From an uncultured Scytonema sp. (lineage in GTDB: Bacteria; Cyanobacteriota; Cyanobacteriia; Cyanobacteriales; Nostocaceae), in contig CALMVQ010000105.1 in the NCBI GenBank assembly GCA_937873135.1, forward strand, positions 1 through 64,000: 64,000 bases of DNA, in the 5' to 3' direction. The notes under the pieces are model-generated. The model had not been told where the DNA came from and did not search any database. It was given only the letters and a program-made list of their open reading frames with translations. The translations under genes were made by a program, and so were the position numbers. Positions 52,779 to 62,564 of this stretch are shown piece by piece. How positions within the stretch are numbered: the stretch's first letter is position 1; every line of letters begins with the position of its first letter.

Positions 52779-55700
52779 ATGTCTTTTAATATCTCAGCTT
52801 GGTCGATCAAAAAACCTGTTCCAACAATAGTTATATTTTTAATTTTGACAATAGTGGGTTGGTTCTCCTTCATGAGTTTGGGGATTGATACCAATCCAAA
52901 TATAGATGTACCAACAGTATCAGTTACAGTAACACAACCAGGAGCAGGTCCTGCGGAACTTGAATTCCAAGTGACCAAGAAAATTGAAGATGCGATTGCT
53001 GGTTTGGGTAATATTGACGAACTCCGTTCGACGGTAAGTGATGGCAATTCTACAACGACGATTACCTTTATTTTGGGGACAAACACTGATCGCGCTACGA
53101 ATGATGTTCGTAATGCTGTAGCGCAAATTCGTCAAAACCTCCCCCAAGATATTAACGACCCGATTGTACAACGTGTAGAATTTTCCGGAGGTCCAATCTT
53201 AACCTACGCACTCCGATCTGATGATCGACCGGTTGAGGAATTGAGTTACCTCGTTGATCAAACCATCAGCCGCGCTTTATTGGCTGTGAGGGGAGTGGCA
53301 CAAGTTAAGCGTGTGGGTGGTGTAGATCGAGAAATCCGCATCAACCTAAATCCAGATCGTTTGCAGGCATTGGGCATTACTGCTACTCAAGTCAATGACC
53401 AAATTCGCGCTTTTAACATTAACTTACCTGGTGGACGTGCGAAAGTTGGCGGTAGCGAACAAACTATCCGTACCCTTGGAAGCGCTAAAAGTGTAAATGT
53501 TTTAAGAACATACGAAATTGTCCTTCCTAAAGGCGGTTCGGTACCTTTGTCCAGTTTGGGAACAGTAGAGGATAGCTTTGCTGAAGTGCGACAAACAGCA
53601 CGCTTGGACAATCATCCGGTGGTGGCGTTTCAGGTGTTGCGGAGTACTGGCAGCGTCTTGGTGACAGTGGAAGAAGGTGTAAAGGCTGCCGTAGCAGAAC
53701 TGCAAAAAACTTTACCTCCCGATGTAAAGCTAGAATTAATTTTTACCAGAGCCACCTTTGTCCATCAATCCTACGAAAGTACAATTCATGAATTGCTCCA
53801 AGCATCAGTGCTGGCAGTGATCGTGATATTAGTGTTTTTACGAAATTGGAGAGCCACATTAATTACAGCAGTAGCACTACCGCTATCAATAATTCCTACC
53901 TTTGCCGTGCAGCAAGCGTTGGGTTATACCCTAAATAACATGACCTTGTTGGGATTAGCGCTGGCGGTAGGTAACTTGGTGGATGATGCCGTGGTGGAAA
54001 TTGAAAACATGGAACGGCACATGGCGATGGGTAAATCAGCTTGGGAAGCGGCTTTTGACTCGTCTGACGAAGTCGCTTTGGCTGTTATGGCAAGTTCGGC
54101 GACTATTGTTGCGGTATTTCTACCTGTTGCCTTTATGGGTGGCATTCCCGGTCAGTTTTTCCAACCTTTTGGTGTCACTGTTGCCGTCTCCACAATTTTC
54201 TCCACCTTCGTGGCACGAATGGTGACACCGATGATGGGTGCCTATTTACTTAAGGATCACCATGTGGGGAAAGAGAACACAGGGACACGGGGACATGAGG
54301 ATGCATCTCCCCCTCGGAAGCGGCGTTTTCAACCCTACACATCTCTCCTAAAGTGGGCGTTACGTCACAGGTTGACAACCTTGGGTATTTCCTTTGGTTT
54401 CTTCATTGCCAGTTTGATGTTGATTCCCTATATCCCTAAGGGGTTGGTTGATGGTGGTGACATTGGGATTTCGGGCGTGAGTGTTGAACTAGCCCCTGGT
54501 TCTACCATAGAAGATACTACCAAGGTGGTGACACAGTTGACCGATATCCTCCGGAAAAAGTCGAATGTTGTCTCTGTATTGGCAACAGAAGATGTAAATA
54601 CTGCGACACTTACCGTTAAACTCAAGCCTAAAGAAGAACGGAAAATATCTCAAGAGGAATTTGAACATCTAGTCCGTCCAGAGTTTGCACAAGTTCCGGG
54701 AGCAAGAATCAGTTTCCAAAGTTCTGGCTCGGTGGGTGGTGGTAAGGATTTGTCAATACTTCTGCGGAGTGAAAATCCGGCAGCACTCAATCAAGCGGCG
54801 ATCGCTGTAGAGAAGCAGATGAGGACGTTACCGGGATTGGTAGAAGTGTCTTCCTCTGCCAGTTTGGTGAAACCAGAAATTGTCGTCGTTCCCAACCCGC
54901 AACGGGCAGCAGATTTAGGGGTGACAGTGCAATCAATTGCCAGAACAGCATCTCTGGCGACAATCGGAGACAACGATGCGAATTTAGCGAAATATAATTT
55001 GAGCGATCGCCAAATACCAATTCGCGTGCAGATCGATCCAAAAGCCAATGAGAATATCACCACAATCCAAAATCTCCAAGTTCCCACTCAAGATGGCAAC
55101 CTAGTTCCCCTTGTCGCGGTGGCAGATATTCGCTATGGCAGTGGTCCTGCAACCATAAACCGCTATGATCGCTCCCGTCAAGTTTCTTTAGAAGCAAACT
55201 TGCAAGGTATATCCTTAGGCAATGCACTCACAGTAGTGAAACAACTCCCCGCCATGCAAAACTTACCGCCAGGAGTCACATTGCAAAACTCTGGTGACGC
55301 CAAGATTATGGCAGAGATTTTCAGTCGCTTCGGTACGGCACTGGGATTAGCGGTAATGAGTATTTATGCTATCCTCGTTCTCCTATATAATAATTTCCTT
55401 TATCCCTTGGCAATTATGGCAGCTTTGCCGTTTTGTTTAGGTGGTGCCTTAGCAGCGTTAATGTTGGCACAAAAAGCCTTGGGAATTTATGCCTTGATTG
55501 GGATCGTGCTGTTGTTGGGGATTGTGACAAAAAACTCAATTCTCTTAGTTGATTATGCTATGGTGAACCTTCAAGAAGGTAAACCCCAACGTCGAGCACT
55601 GGTAGAAGCTGGGGTGTCGCGTTTGCGTCCAATTATGATGACTTCTTTGGCGACGATTGCCGGTATCGTTCCGCTTGCTTTGGGACTTGGTGCTGGCGCT

Positions 55701-55922
55701 GAAGTTCGCCAACCAATGGGTATTGCAATTACAGGGGGTTTCACAACCTCTACTCTGCTGACTTTGGTAGTCGTGCCAGTTATATTCAGCTACATCGACA
55801 ACTTCCAAACTTGGATTGTGAATATCTTTAAACATGTTACTGGTAGACAGCATCAGGTTGTGGAGGAGATTGTGGTTAGTCGGTCACCGACAGAAGAACC
55901 ACCATACTCAATTAGAAAATAA
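52779..55922 (+). CDS. RND-type multidrug efflux transporter, AcrB/MdtB-like
   Basis: A 1047-residue inner-membrane pump with the usual 12 membrane segments and two large periplasmic loops. It starts FNISAWSIKKPVPTIVIFLI. The proton-relay helix region is GLALAVGNLVDDAVVEIENM, and the second-half counterpart is GIVTKNSILLVDYAMVNLQE. The last helices end TGGFTTSTLLTLVVVPVIFS. At 54265-54330 the cytoplasmic loop between the two halves has an extra low-complexity piece (HVGKENTGTRGHEDASPPRK) encoded by a GGGACACGGGGACA-type repeat. It exports hydrophobic compounds by proton exchange together with the upstream adaptor. Confidence 0.95.
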   Translation: MSFNISAWSIKKPVPTIVIFLILTIVGWFSFMSLGIDTNPNIDVPTVSVTVTQPGAGPAELEFQVTKKIEDAIAGLGNIDELRSTVSDGNSTTTITFILGTNTDRATNDVRNAVAQIRQNLPQDINDPIVQRVEFSGGPILTYALRSDDRPVEELSYLVDQTISRALLAVRGVAQVKRVGGVDREIRINLNPDRLQALGITATQVNDQIRAFNINLPGGRAKVGGSEQTIRTLGSAKSVNVLRTYEIVLPKGGSVPLSSLGTVEDSFAEVRQTARLDNHPVVAFQVLRSTGSVLVTVEEGVKAAVAELQKTLPPDVKLELIFTRATFVHQSYESTIHELLQASVLAVIVILVFLRNWRATLITAVALPLSIIPTFAVQQALGYTLNNMTLLGLALAVGNLVDDAVVEIENMERHMAMGKSAWEAAFDSSDEVALAVMASSATIVAVFLPVAFMGGIPGQFFQPFGVTVAVSTIFSTFVARMVTPMMGAYLLKDHHVGKENTGTRGHEDASPPRKRRFQPYTSLLKWALRHRLTTLGISFGFFIASLMLIPYIPKGLVDGGDIGISGVSVELAPGSTIEDTTKVVTQLTDILRKKSNVVSVLATEDVNTATLTVKLKPKEERKISQEEFEHLVRPEFAQVPGARISFQSSGSVGGGKDLSILLRSENPAALNQAAIAVEKQMRTLPGLVEVSSSASLVKPEIVVVPNPQRAADLGVTVQSIARTASLATIGDNDANLAKYNLSDRQIPIRVQIDPKANENITTIQNLQVPTQDGNLVPLVAVADIRYGSGPATINRYDRSRQVSLEANLQGISLGNALTVVKQLPAMQNLPPGVTLQNSGDAKIMAEIFSRFGTALGLAVMSIYAILVLLYNNFLYPLAIMAALPFCLGGALAALMLAQKALGIYALIGIVLLLGIVTKNSILLVDYAMVNLQEGKPQRRALVEAGVSRLRPIMMTSLATIAGIVPLALGLGAGAEVRQPMGIAITGGFTTSTLLTLVVVPVIFSYIDNFQTWIVNIFKHVTGRQHQVVEEIVVSRSPTEEPPYSIRK

Positions 55923-55965
55923 TGCTATAATAATAGTTAGCCAAAATATGGCTACCCTATTGAAC

Positions 55966-56037
55966 GCGGGTGTAATTCAGTGGTAGAATGTTTGCTTCCC
56001 ATGCAAATCGTCGTGGGTTCGAGTCCCATCGCCCGCT
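55966..56037 (+). tRNA. tRNA-Gly (anticodon CCC)
   Basis: 72 nt with a full cloverleaf: acceptor GCGGGTG/CGCCCGC, D arm with AGTGGTAGA, anticodon stem TTTGC/GCAAA with loop TTCCCAT (anticodon CCC), T arm GTGGG TTCGAGT CCCAT. CCA is not encoded. It follows the efflux gene by 43 bp. Confidence 0.95.
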
Positions 56038-56820
56038 TGATTTGTTGCATGTTAGTCACATTGTTTGTCAATGTTGAGTTCTCGTTGTGCGTAGTCACAA
56101 ATAATAGTACCTCTGAGATCATGTCCGTTTGAATATTTATCATTAAAGCACTAAGCCTACCCCAGTAAAGCTGAGTTTTAAGTCCCCGAACCGCAGGTGC
56201 TTTGGGGTAGGGTAACCAGTGCGCCCTTAGCGGTTTCCCCAACACTCCTCTACCTGCAATAGTTACCGCTGTAGCATTAGTGGCATGGTGGGGTTCAGCT
56301 TCTGAGTCAATTATCAACGATTATCCGGAATTGATATGATGGAAACTGTATAAAATATAGCAACTCAAAATAGGTCGTGAGCAATGTTGTGTTTTGTAGA
56401 GTGGACAATAGCTAACACTAAATATAAATCTGAGTTAGGGGGCATTGCTCTATAGCTTAAATTTCACGCTTTTAACGCGGACAAAAATATTTACATAATA
56501 AGCTATTGCCAGATGAGGCTTTCTGAGTTTATTTTGTATAAATGACTTTGTCTGATTACTTATTTATTTTTACTTAAGTAACTTATGCGTAATCTAGTTA
56601 AAAGAAAGTGTAGTTATTCAGTGTTTTTAATGAATTAGCTAAACTTATGTTGAACTCAAGTCAATCGTTAACCCTCAACGGTCGAAACGCAGTATTCACG
56701 AATTATTTTCTAATTGCCATACTACTGGAATCGCTACTCGGAATTAAAATCAAAAAAGCTTGACTTGCAAGCTATCTAGCAACTCTGAATGGTTGCATTA
56801 TTCCTACCGCGCTGTACTAG

Positions 56821-56925
56821 TACCGCACGGCGGAAGTCACTCATTCAAAAGTCAAAAGTCAAAAGTGTTATAAATCAAGGCTTCTGGCTGTTTGAAATGG
56901 TTGCTTTATTTCCGCGCCCGCGGTA
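56821..56925. mobile_element. CTAG-flanked 105-bp miniature element, most complete copy
   Basis: CTAG at 56817-56820 and 56926-56929. Ends TACCGCACGGCGGAA and TTCCGCGCCCGCGGTA form an imperfect inverted repeat of ~15 bp. The interior has AAAGTCAAAAGTC units and GGCTTCTGGCTGTTTGAAAT. A right-end-like sequence (TTCCTACCGCGCTGTA) lies just upstream at 56801-56816, so a third copy may precede it. Confidence 0.75.
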
Positions 56926-56929
56926 CTAG

Positions 56930-57035
56930 TACAGCGGGCGCGGAAATGAGGATACCGTCTTAAACGGTTAAAAGTCTTGTACTTCCTGCTTTTTGAATCT
57001 TGAATTTCTCACAGTGCGAATTCCGCGTAGCGGTG
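56930..57035. mobile_element. Tandem second CTAG element copy
   Basis: Shares the CTAG at 56926-56929 with the preceding copy. Begins TACAGCGGGCGCGGAAATGA and ends TTCCGCGTAGCGGTG followed by CTCG, a mutated CTAG. In the middle CTTAAACGGTTAAAAGTC corresponds to the AATAGTTAAAACC part of the copy in the HNH gene. Confidence 0.7.
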
Positions 57036-57262
57036 CTCGTAAATTTAAGAAAAATATGATAGCTTCAGCCATAACTCTCAACGACTTCTCCATATTAGTC
57101 AACTGAAGGAACTTGCAAGACAAAGACTTTTAATGATATCTTAGGTATAATAGCAAACTCAAAAAAAACTTAGAAAATCTACTTAATATCCTAGTGATTT
57201 TTTTATCTACATAAAGGAATCTATTATCCTAAACTACGTATACAACAAACAAAAATATCTAT

Positions 57263-57562
57263 ATGGGCATACAACTTCTTCTTTACTTGGCAATCATCGT
57301 TTATTTGTTTATTTCTTATCGTTTATTTACAGAATGGTTGGGATTTTTTCTAGAGGATGAAAAAATGAATTCCGGGCAGCGCTTACTTTCTGGGCTAGTT
57401 TTGGTTATAGGGTCTATTTTTTGGTTAGTGGTACTTCCATTCGCATACCTAGAATTATTGAAATTTCATAAAAAGCATAAAAAAACTATCGATTTCCTCA
57501 TAAAATTCCCTAATACTAAGGTTTATCATAAGAACGCCGAAAATCCTGGAAACGTATCCTGA
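57263..57562 (+). CDS. Small membrane protein, hypothetical
   Basis: A 99-residue protein with two membrane segments (LLLYLAIIVYLFISYRLFTE and LLSGLVLVIGSIFWLVVLPF) and a basic cytoplasmic tail (HKKHKKTIDFLIKFPN). Not assigned to a family. ATG at 57263; weak ribosome-binding site. Convergent with the Gld-type operon. Confidence 0.6.
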   Translation: MGIQLLLYLAIIVYLFISYRLFTEWLGFFLEDEKMNSGQRLLSGLVLVIGSIFWLVVLPFAYLELLKFHKKHKKTIDFLIKFPNTKVYHKNAENPGNVS

Positions 57563-57599
57563 CGTAACCCCTCACTCGTTACGAAGATGTGTTCGGTTT

Positions 57600-58205
57600 T
57601 TACAGATTTTTTTCAAGGGGTGTTGGCGTTTTCCCATTATCTACTGGTTCTTGCCAGTCTGAAAGTTTGCGATTGACAGCATTTTCAAGATCTGTAGAAA
57701 CTAATAGTACATTTGTATTTCCATTAGGTTTAGTGGTAGGATCGGCTTGAGCATACAAAAAACGGTGGTTAAAGTCGGATTTACCTAAAACCAACTCGTG
57801 AGTTTTTTGATTCTTCAGTTTTACATTGATTGTTGCGTGGGGTTGATCTAAACCGAATTCTCCAAGCTGATTGGTTGGGATTGATAAAGTACGTTCAACC
57901 TTACCCTTTAGCAAAGTATTCATTAAATAGGACATAACGGCGTCTGAAACTGGTGTGACTGTAGGAGATTTAATTAACCACTTAGTTTTGCTAGATTTGT
58001 CACCACGTTCGAGATTAATCGCTAAATTTTTCGTCTTTACCGTCAAAGACTGCACATCCGAAGCTTCAAAAGTAAAGATTTGCTGTTCTTTGTTCTTAAC
58101 TTCCTTTCGCTGAGTTGCACCTTTAATTTCATAGAAGTAAACAAAACTACCAATACCCAGTGCTAACAGTATCAAAATTAAAGTCGTCTTTTGTAGCTTC
58201 ATCAT
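57600..58205 (-). CDS. DUF4340 membrane-anchored protein
   Basis: About 201 residues from the ATG pair at 58205/58202 (the longer frame overlaps the upstream gene and gives an unlikely leader). One N-terminal membrane segment (TLILILLALGIGSFVYFYEI) anchors a periplasmic domain with DUF4340 features: SDVQSLTVKTKNLAINLERG, WLIKSPTVTPVSDAVMSYLM and LGKSDFNHRFLYAQ. Such proteins accompany GldG-type ABC systems and may act as its extracytoplasmic part. Last gene of the minus-strand operon. Confidence 0.85.
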   Translation of the reverse strand: MMKLQKTTLILILLALGIGSFVYFYEIKGATQRKEVKNKEQQIFTFEASDVQSLTVKTKNLAINLERGDKSSKTKWLIKSPTVTPVSDAVMSYLMNTLLKGKVERTLSIPTNQLGEFGLDQPHATINVKLKNQKTHELVLGKSDFNHRFLYAQADPTTKPNGNTNVLLVSTDLENAVNRKLSDWQEPVDNGKTPTPLEKNL

Positions 58206-58251
58206 AAGAGGGAATGGGGAAGAATAATAATTTCTGACTCCTAACTTTTTC

Positions 58252-59955
58252 TTACCGTCTTCGCCACCAGAGAACAATCGCAGCCACTAAACCAAGTAAG
58301 GGTAAAACAAATAAAGACAATGATGTTAAAAGATTGGCTTGTGCTGTTGTGAGATTTATTCGGCGGTTTTTAACCTCTTTGGGACGAATCGAAAGAGGTT
58401 GCTGATCCTGTTGACTTAGCCAAGTGACTGAGTTAAGAAACACATCTCCATTTAACTGTTGTTCAAACAAACCATCGGTAGCAAAATCTGAATTTCCGAT
58501 CACCACCATGCGTGACTCAGTGGCAGTTTGATTGGTTGAAGGAGATGAGGGAGAGGGGGGAGTTGAAGGTACAGGGATTTTTAGTGATGCAGTTGGTGTG
58601 GGAGTGGGTAATGCGGGTGAAGTAGGCTTGGCGAGTGTTCCTGTTTTGGGTGATGCGGTTGGTGTGGGAGTCGGTAATACGCTCGAAGATGGGGTAGATA
58701 ATGGTTGTTGTTTCCTCTTTAAGGCAACGCCTAAAGTGAGAGGGCCTTTAATATCTTTACCCTCATCGAACTGCAATTTTTCGCTTTTGAGGTCGCTTTC
58801 TGCCCAGCTATCCGGAAAGGGTTTGGTAAATAGTAGCGGAGTTGCCTCAACACCTGCTACGGGGGTAATTTGAATTGGTCTTGCCAAACTATAAAAAGAA
58901 ATATCTTTACCAAAGTCTTTAGTGATCGGATGCTTTCCGTATTCATTCACTATCGGAACGGCAGGACCAAACTGAGGATTTCCAGCAATATCGACTGCCA
59001 AACGATTATCTAATTTTACGCCCCACTCAGCCAGCAAAGTGTCGAGTTTCGGATCGGTATTGGGATCGATCATCAGCAGCAAGTTGCCACCCCGATTGAG
59101 ATAGTCTTGCAAAGCTTTCTCTTCTGACTCTAAGAGCGATCGCGTAGGACCAGCAAGCACCACAACAGCAGCATTACTAAGAGACGCTGATTTCTCGGCT
59201 AAATTTACCGGAGATGTTATAAAATTTCTCTCACCTAAAGCCTGTATTGCTTGCGAGATTGCATTCTTCCCAGGTGAAAGAGGATGTTCGCCATCACCCT
59301 GGAGAAAGTAAATTTTAGCTGTGTTTGTACTTGTGATTTGTTGCAGACGGTTAGTTAACTTCGCTTCCGATAGACGTTCATTCTCACTCACCACCTGGAC
59401 TAATTGTCGTCTGTTGGCAGATTCCAGGTAAACTTCTCCATTGTCTTTGAGGTGAAACTTTTGTGCTAATCCTGGTGCAGCTTGGGGATCGACGTACTCA
59501 TATTTAAACTTCGATCTGTTTTGCTCGTGATAGTTTTCGAGTAACTCCTGATCCTGGGGATTTGGAGAATTAAACACCCACACTTTCACTGGTTCAGAGA
59601 GAGAACGTACCGATGCTCGTGATTGAGGGGCTAAGGTAAACAACTGAGTTTCCGTGAGATCCTTTTGCAAGTGATAGCGAGTTCCTAAGAAGTTAACTAA
59701 CCCCAAAATGATCAATACGGCTGAAGTTGCAACTAAGGCATTAGTCCCTGCTTGGGTGGAACGACTACTCCACCAATGATTCTGCTGATTTTGCCTGATT
59801 AACCACAAAACGGCGATCGCACTTCCTGAAACAATCAACAACAATGAAATTGTTCCCCATCCTGACAGCAATCCAGATGTTAAGCCCGCAGTTAAGAGGA
59901 ACGGAGCCAGCCAAAACAACAAATATCCAAGTTTTTTTACAGCGATTGTCTTCAT
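58252..59955 (-). CDS. GldG-like ABC system auxiliary protein
   Basis: A 567-residue protein with two N-terminal membrane segments (LGYLLFWLAPFLLTAGLTSG and SLLLIVSGSAIAVLWLI), then a third (ALVATSAVLIILGLVNFLG). A large periplasmic domain follows (KVWVFNSPNPQDQELLENYH, IYFLQGDGEHPLS, LNRGGNLLLMIDPNTDPKLD), with a C-terminal anchor (SLSLFVLPLLGLVAAIVLWW). It matches the GldG/ABC_transp_aux family. A Pro/Ser/Thr-rich insertion (~residues 420-475) includes a duplicated LPTPTPTAS. The name comes from gliding proteins of Bacteroidetes; in cyanobacteria the transported substrate is unknown. Confidence 0.88.
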   Translation of the reverse strand: MKTIAVKKLGYLLFWLAPFLLTAGLTSGLLSGWGTISLLLIVSGSAIAVLWLIRQNQQNHWWSSRSTQAGTNALVATSAVLIILGLVNFLGTRYHLQKDLTETQLFTLAPQSRASVRSLSEPVKVWVFNSPNPQDQELLENYHEQNRSKFKYEYVDPQAAPGLAQKFHLKDNGEVYLESANRRQLVQVVSENERLSEAKLTNRLQQITSTNTAKIYFLQGDGEHPLSPGKNAISQAIQALGERNFITSPVNLAEKSASLSNAAVVVLAGPTRSLLESEEKALQDYLNRGGNLLLMIDPNTDPKLDTLLAEWGVKLDNRLAVDIAGNPQFGPAVPIVNEYGKHPITKDFGKDISFYSLARPIQITPVAGVEATPLLFTKPFPDSWAESDLKSEKLQFDEGKDIKGPLTLGVALKRKQQPLSTPSSSVLPTPTPTASPKTGTLAKPTSPALPTPTPTASLKIPVPSTPPSPSSPSTNQTATESRMVVIGNSDFATDGLFEQQLNGDVFLNSVTWLSQQDQQPLSIRPKEVKNRRINLTTAQANLLTSLSLFVLPLLGLVAAIVLWWRRR

Positions 59956-59997
59956 TTTAATTGTTAGTTGTTCGTTATTCTTTGTATTATTGAACAG

Positions 59998-61551
59998 CTA
60001 TGCCCGGATGATGGTGACAGAACGTCCTTTTTTGGTAGTCGCAACTTTAGTTCCTAAGCGCTCTGCAAATGGTAATGCTTTCTCACCTCTATCAAAAACA
60101 AATAACCAACCAAAATCAACTTTGATGCGTTCTAAATAAGAATCTAACTGCTCTAATCCTTCTTCTTCTGGGTCTTTCTTTTTTTCACGCCAAACTTTTA
60201 ACTCAATTCCTAAGGTTACATCTTTATACCTGAGGTATAAATCCATGCGATCACGTCCAATGGCATATTCGCGTTCAAGAGTTCCACCTCCGTTAACGAC
60301 GCGATGCAAAAATGCCATCAGTACTAAATGAGGTGCAATCTCATGGTAAGCTGTGGTACCAAGCAAAGGTTCGCCATGCTGACACCAAAATGCTATAAAC
60401 GCCTCTAGCAAAGCATCAGTATTTAAATCACCTGATGCACTGAACCAAGTAGGTGCTATTTCAGGGAGTGAAGCCATGGGTGTCATTGTTAATACCCTAG
60501 GTAAAACCTCCCGGTAAATGGGATTAGCAATCACCAACCCTCCTCGCGGGTCCATTTTGCACAAACCCAAGTCGATGACAAACTGGATATCATCCCAAGG
60601 CACGTTTCCTAGTTCTGAACCTGCTAAGATTGGCTCAATGATTGCCTTTATCCTCGGTTCTTGAAGTTTTTCAGCAAGGGAATCAAGGTGAGTATCTTTA
60701 TGTGCAATCAGCTCTTCCTTCGCTTTTTGAATATGCTCTAATGTAATTTCTATATTCGTGTCCGTCACTATTTCTTGTACAGTTTCTTTAGCGAGAGCAT
60801 TTACTAACCAAGGCTGTCCTTGAGTCAAATCAAACACTGTTCGGATTGCCTCAGTTGTAAAAACCTGTCCTGTATCGTCAGTATGTTGCTGGTATAATTG
60901 TTCTACTTCCTTAGCATTAAAATCTCTTAACGTCAAAGAACGTTCTTTGATATTAAACGGACTTGCTGTATTTAATCGTTCACTACCACCAGCCGCGACT
61001 TTATAATCTCGCACATCGCGCAAACCAATTAATCCAACGGAGATGGGAAAATTTGTAGGACGACCGCGATAGCCATCGCGCAACTGTCGTAAGACTGAAA
61101 TTAGGGTTTCATCCTGTAAAGAGTCAATTTCATCGATAAACAACACTAATGGTCGTGGAGATGCTTTTGCCCAAGTCTGCAAAGCACCTTGAATTTTTCG
61201 TCCTGGCTGTGCATCACCCCAAGAATCTGGGGGGTGTAAATATTCAGGTAAATCAAACTTAGCGCTTGTCCACCAAGAATCCAGAATCGGTAGTTCTGCG
61301 GCTCTTGGATCATGACTAAAAGATGCGCCCACTTCTGCTGATACCATAACCGCCGTGTAGCGCCCACTTTCGGTAAGTTGTTTTGCCAACGCCAGCATAG
61401 CCGTAGTTTTACCCGTTTGCCGTGGAGCGTGAATTACAAAGTAGCTGCGTTGTTCAATCAGCCGTAATAAATTGGGCAACCTAATAGTGGGCGACAACAT
61501 GTAGTGAATCTGGGCTTCACAAGGCCCTGCGGTATTAAACCAGCGAGACAT
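59998..61551 (-). CDS. AAA ATPase with C-terminal PD-(D/E)XK-like domain
   Basis: A 517-residue AAA-type ATPase of the AAA-like/STAND-like class common in cyanobacteria. P-loop: FVIHAPRQTGKTTAMLALAK (~residues 38-57). Walker B: PLVLFIDEIDSLQDE (~132-146). Sensor region: ISVGLIGLRDVRDY. A helical lid with LTQGQPWLVNALAKETV follows. The C-terminal ~110 residues read REYAIGRDRMDLYLRY then VTLGIELKVWREKKKD, with an Asp and an ExK arrangement like PD-(D/E)XK nucleases. It lies between the Gld-type permease and the GldG-like gene on the same strand, an unusual position. Possible defence or regulatory role is inference. Confidence 0.85.
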   Translation of the reverse strand: MSRWFNTAGPCEAQIHYMLSPTIRLPNLLRLIEQRSYFVIHAPRQTGKTTAMLALAKQLTESGRYTAVMVSAEVGASFSHDPRAAELPILDSWWTSAKFDLPEYLHPPDSWGDAQPGRKIQGALQTWAKASPRPLVLFIDEIDSLQDETLISVLRQLRDGYRGRPTNFPISVGLIGLRDVRDYKVAAGGSERLNTASPFNIKERSLTLRDFNAKEVEQLYQQHTDDTGQVFTTEAIRTVFDLTQGQPWLVNALAKETVQEIVTDTNIEITLEHIQKAKEELIAHKDTHLDSLAEKLQEPRIKAIIEPILAGSELGNVPWDDIQFVIDLGLCKMDPRGGLVIANPIYREVLPRVLTMTPMASLPEIAPTWFSASGDLNTDALLEAFIAFWCQHGEPLLGTTAYHEIAPHLVLMAFLHRVVNGGGTLEREYAIGRDRMDLYLRYKDVTLGIELKVWREKKKDPEEEGLEQLDSYLERIKVDFGWLFVFDRGEKALPFAERLGTKVATTKKGRSVTIIRA

Positions 61552-61751
61552 AAAAATTTTGGCGGAACGGTTACGGATGCTGTAAGTTTAGCGCATTGTA
61601 ATATGTGAGAAAATGTACATTATTGTAACATATCGGAGATTATTTGTTGGGGTAAATGTGCCATTTCTTACACCAAAAGAGATCGGGATGTTTCCATTAC
61701 GCGAATGGTGAGTTATTAGTATTAGTTTTTCTGCTAACTACTAACTAATAG

Positions 61752-62564
61752 CTACTGTCGTTGAAAGCGTAATGCATCAATTGATTGAGCTGTGAGAAAA
61801 ATGCCTAGAAGAATGTAACTGGCAAACAAAATTAAGCTACTAGTATCGAAAATTCCTTGTATTAAAGCATTGTAGTGTTTCAGTAAAGATAGATGACCTA
61901 GAGCCCTTCCCAAGGGACCATTAATATTTTTGGCAATTAAATCAACAAACAACAGTAACAAAATAACTGCGAAAGTCATGACAGCAGACAGAATGGTGCT
62001 ATCTGTTAGAGAGGAGATGAACATTCCCAAGGATAAAATTGCGGCTGCTAGCAAGATCAATGCCAAATGTCCGAGTAATGGTATTGCCAGAGGCATTGGT
62101 GGATTTGACGCACTGAAAGCGATCGCTTCATAACCAAGTAAAGGAACGATCAAGGTTGTCACAAATGTCACCACACCTAATAATTTACCGACAGCTACCG
62201 CCCAATTTGTGACTGGCGACGTAGCTAACAGTTCTAAGGTTCCACGCTTGCGTTCTTCTGCATAAAGTCCCATAGAGAGGATCGGCAGTACAAATAACAA
62301 CAGCCACCCCATTCGATCCAAAAATGCTCGGACTAATTCGTAAGGAACATCAATCGGTGGTAGTGGTATTTTAGTTTGTTGCCCTTGCAAATCGAATTGC
62401 GCCACTGTTGGCAAAATGCCTCCTGGTCCGATTAGAATTAAGATAAAGAAGAATCCAGCCAACAGCCAAAAAACGCTGGCGATCATATAAGCTAAAGGCG
62501 AGACAAAATAGCTTTGTAACTCTCGGCGATAAATGGCAATAATATTACTGAATACAATACCCAT
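61752..62564 (-). CDS. Gld-type ABC transporter permease
   Basis: A 270-residue ABC-2-type membrane protein with six segments: SYFVSPLAYMIASVFWLLAG, LLLFVLPILSMGLYAEERKR (with the ER cytoplasmic motif), LLGVVTFVTTLIVPLLGYEA, LALILLAAAILSLGMFIS, ILSAVMTFAVILLLLFVDLI and a final one. It matches GldF-type permeases. It starts directly after the ATPase gene (adjacent base), so the two are co-translated. The exported or mechanical substrate is unknown in cyanobacteria. Confidence 0.9.
   Translation of the reverse strand: MGIVFSNIIAIYRRELQSYFVSPLAYMIASVFWLLAGFFFILILIGPGGILPTVAQFDLQGQQTKIPLPPIDVPYELVRAFLDRMGWLLLFVLPILSMGLYAEERKRGTLELLATSPVTNWAVAVGKLLGVVTFVTTLIVPLLGYEAIAFSASNPPMPLAIPLLGHLALILLAAAILSLGMFISSLTDSTILSAVMTFAVILLLLFVDLIAKNINGPLGRALGHLSLLKHYNALIQGIFDTSSLILFASYILLGIFLTAQSIDALRFQRQ

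Larger units (their letters stand above)
56038..57262. other. Intergenic rich in repeats
   Basis: 1.2 kb without a gene. Holds a short dispersed repeat around 56170-56245 (AGTGCGCCCTTAGCGGTTTCC), and two or three tandem CTAG elements (listed separately). A minus-strand frame across 55952-56317 is an artefact running over the tRNA. Confidence 0.6.

Noticed and set aside
55952-56317. 121-codon minus-strand frame
   Set aside because: It runs antisense through the tRNA-Gly gene and a dispersed repeat.
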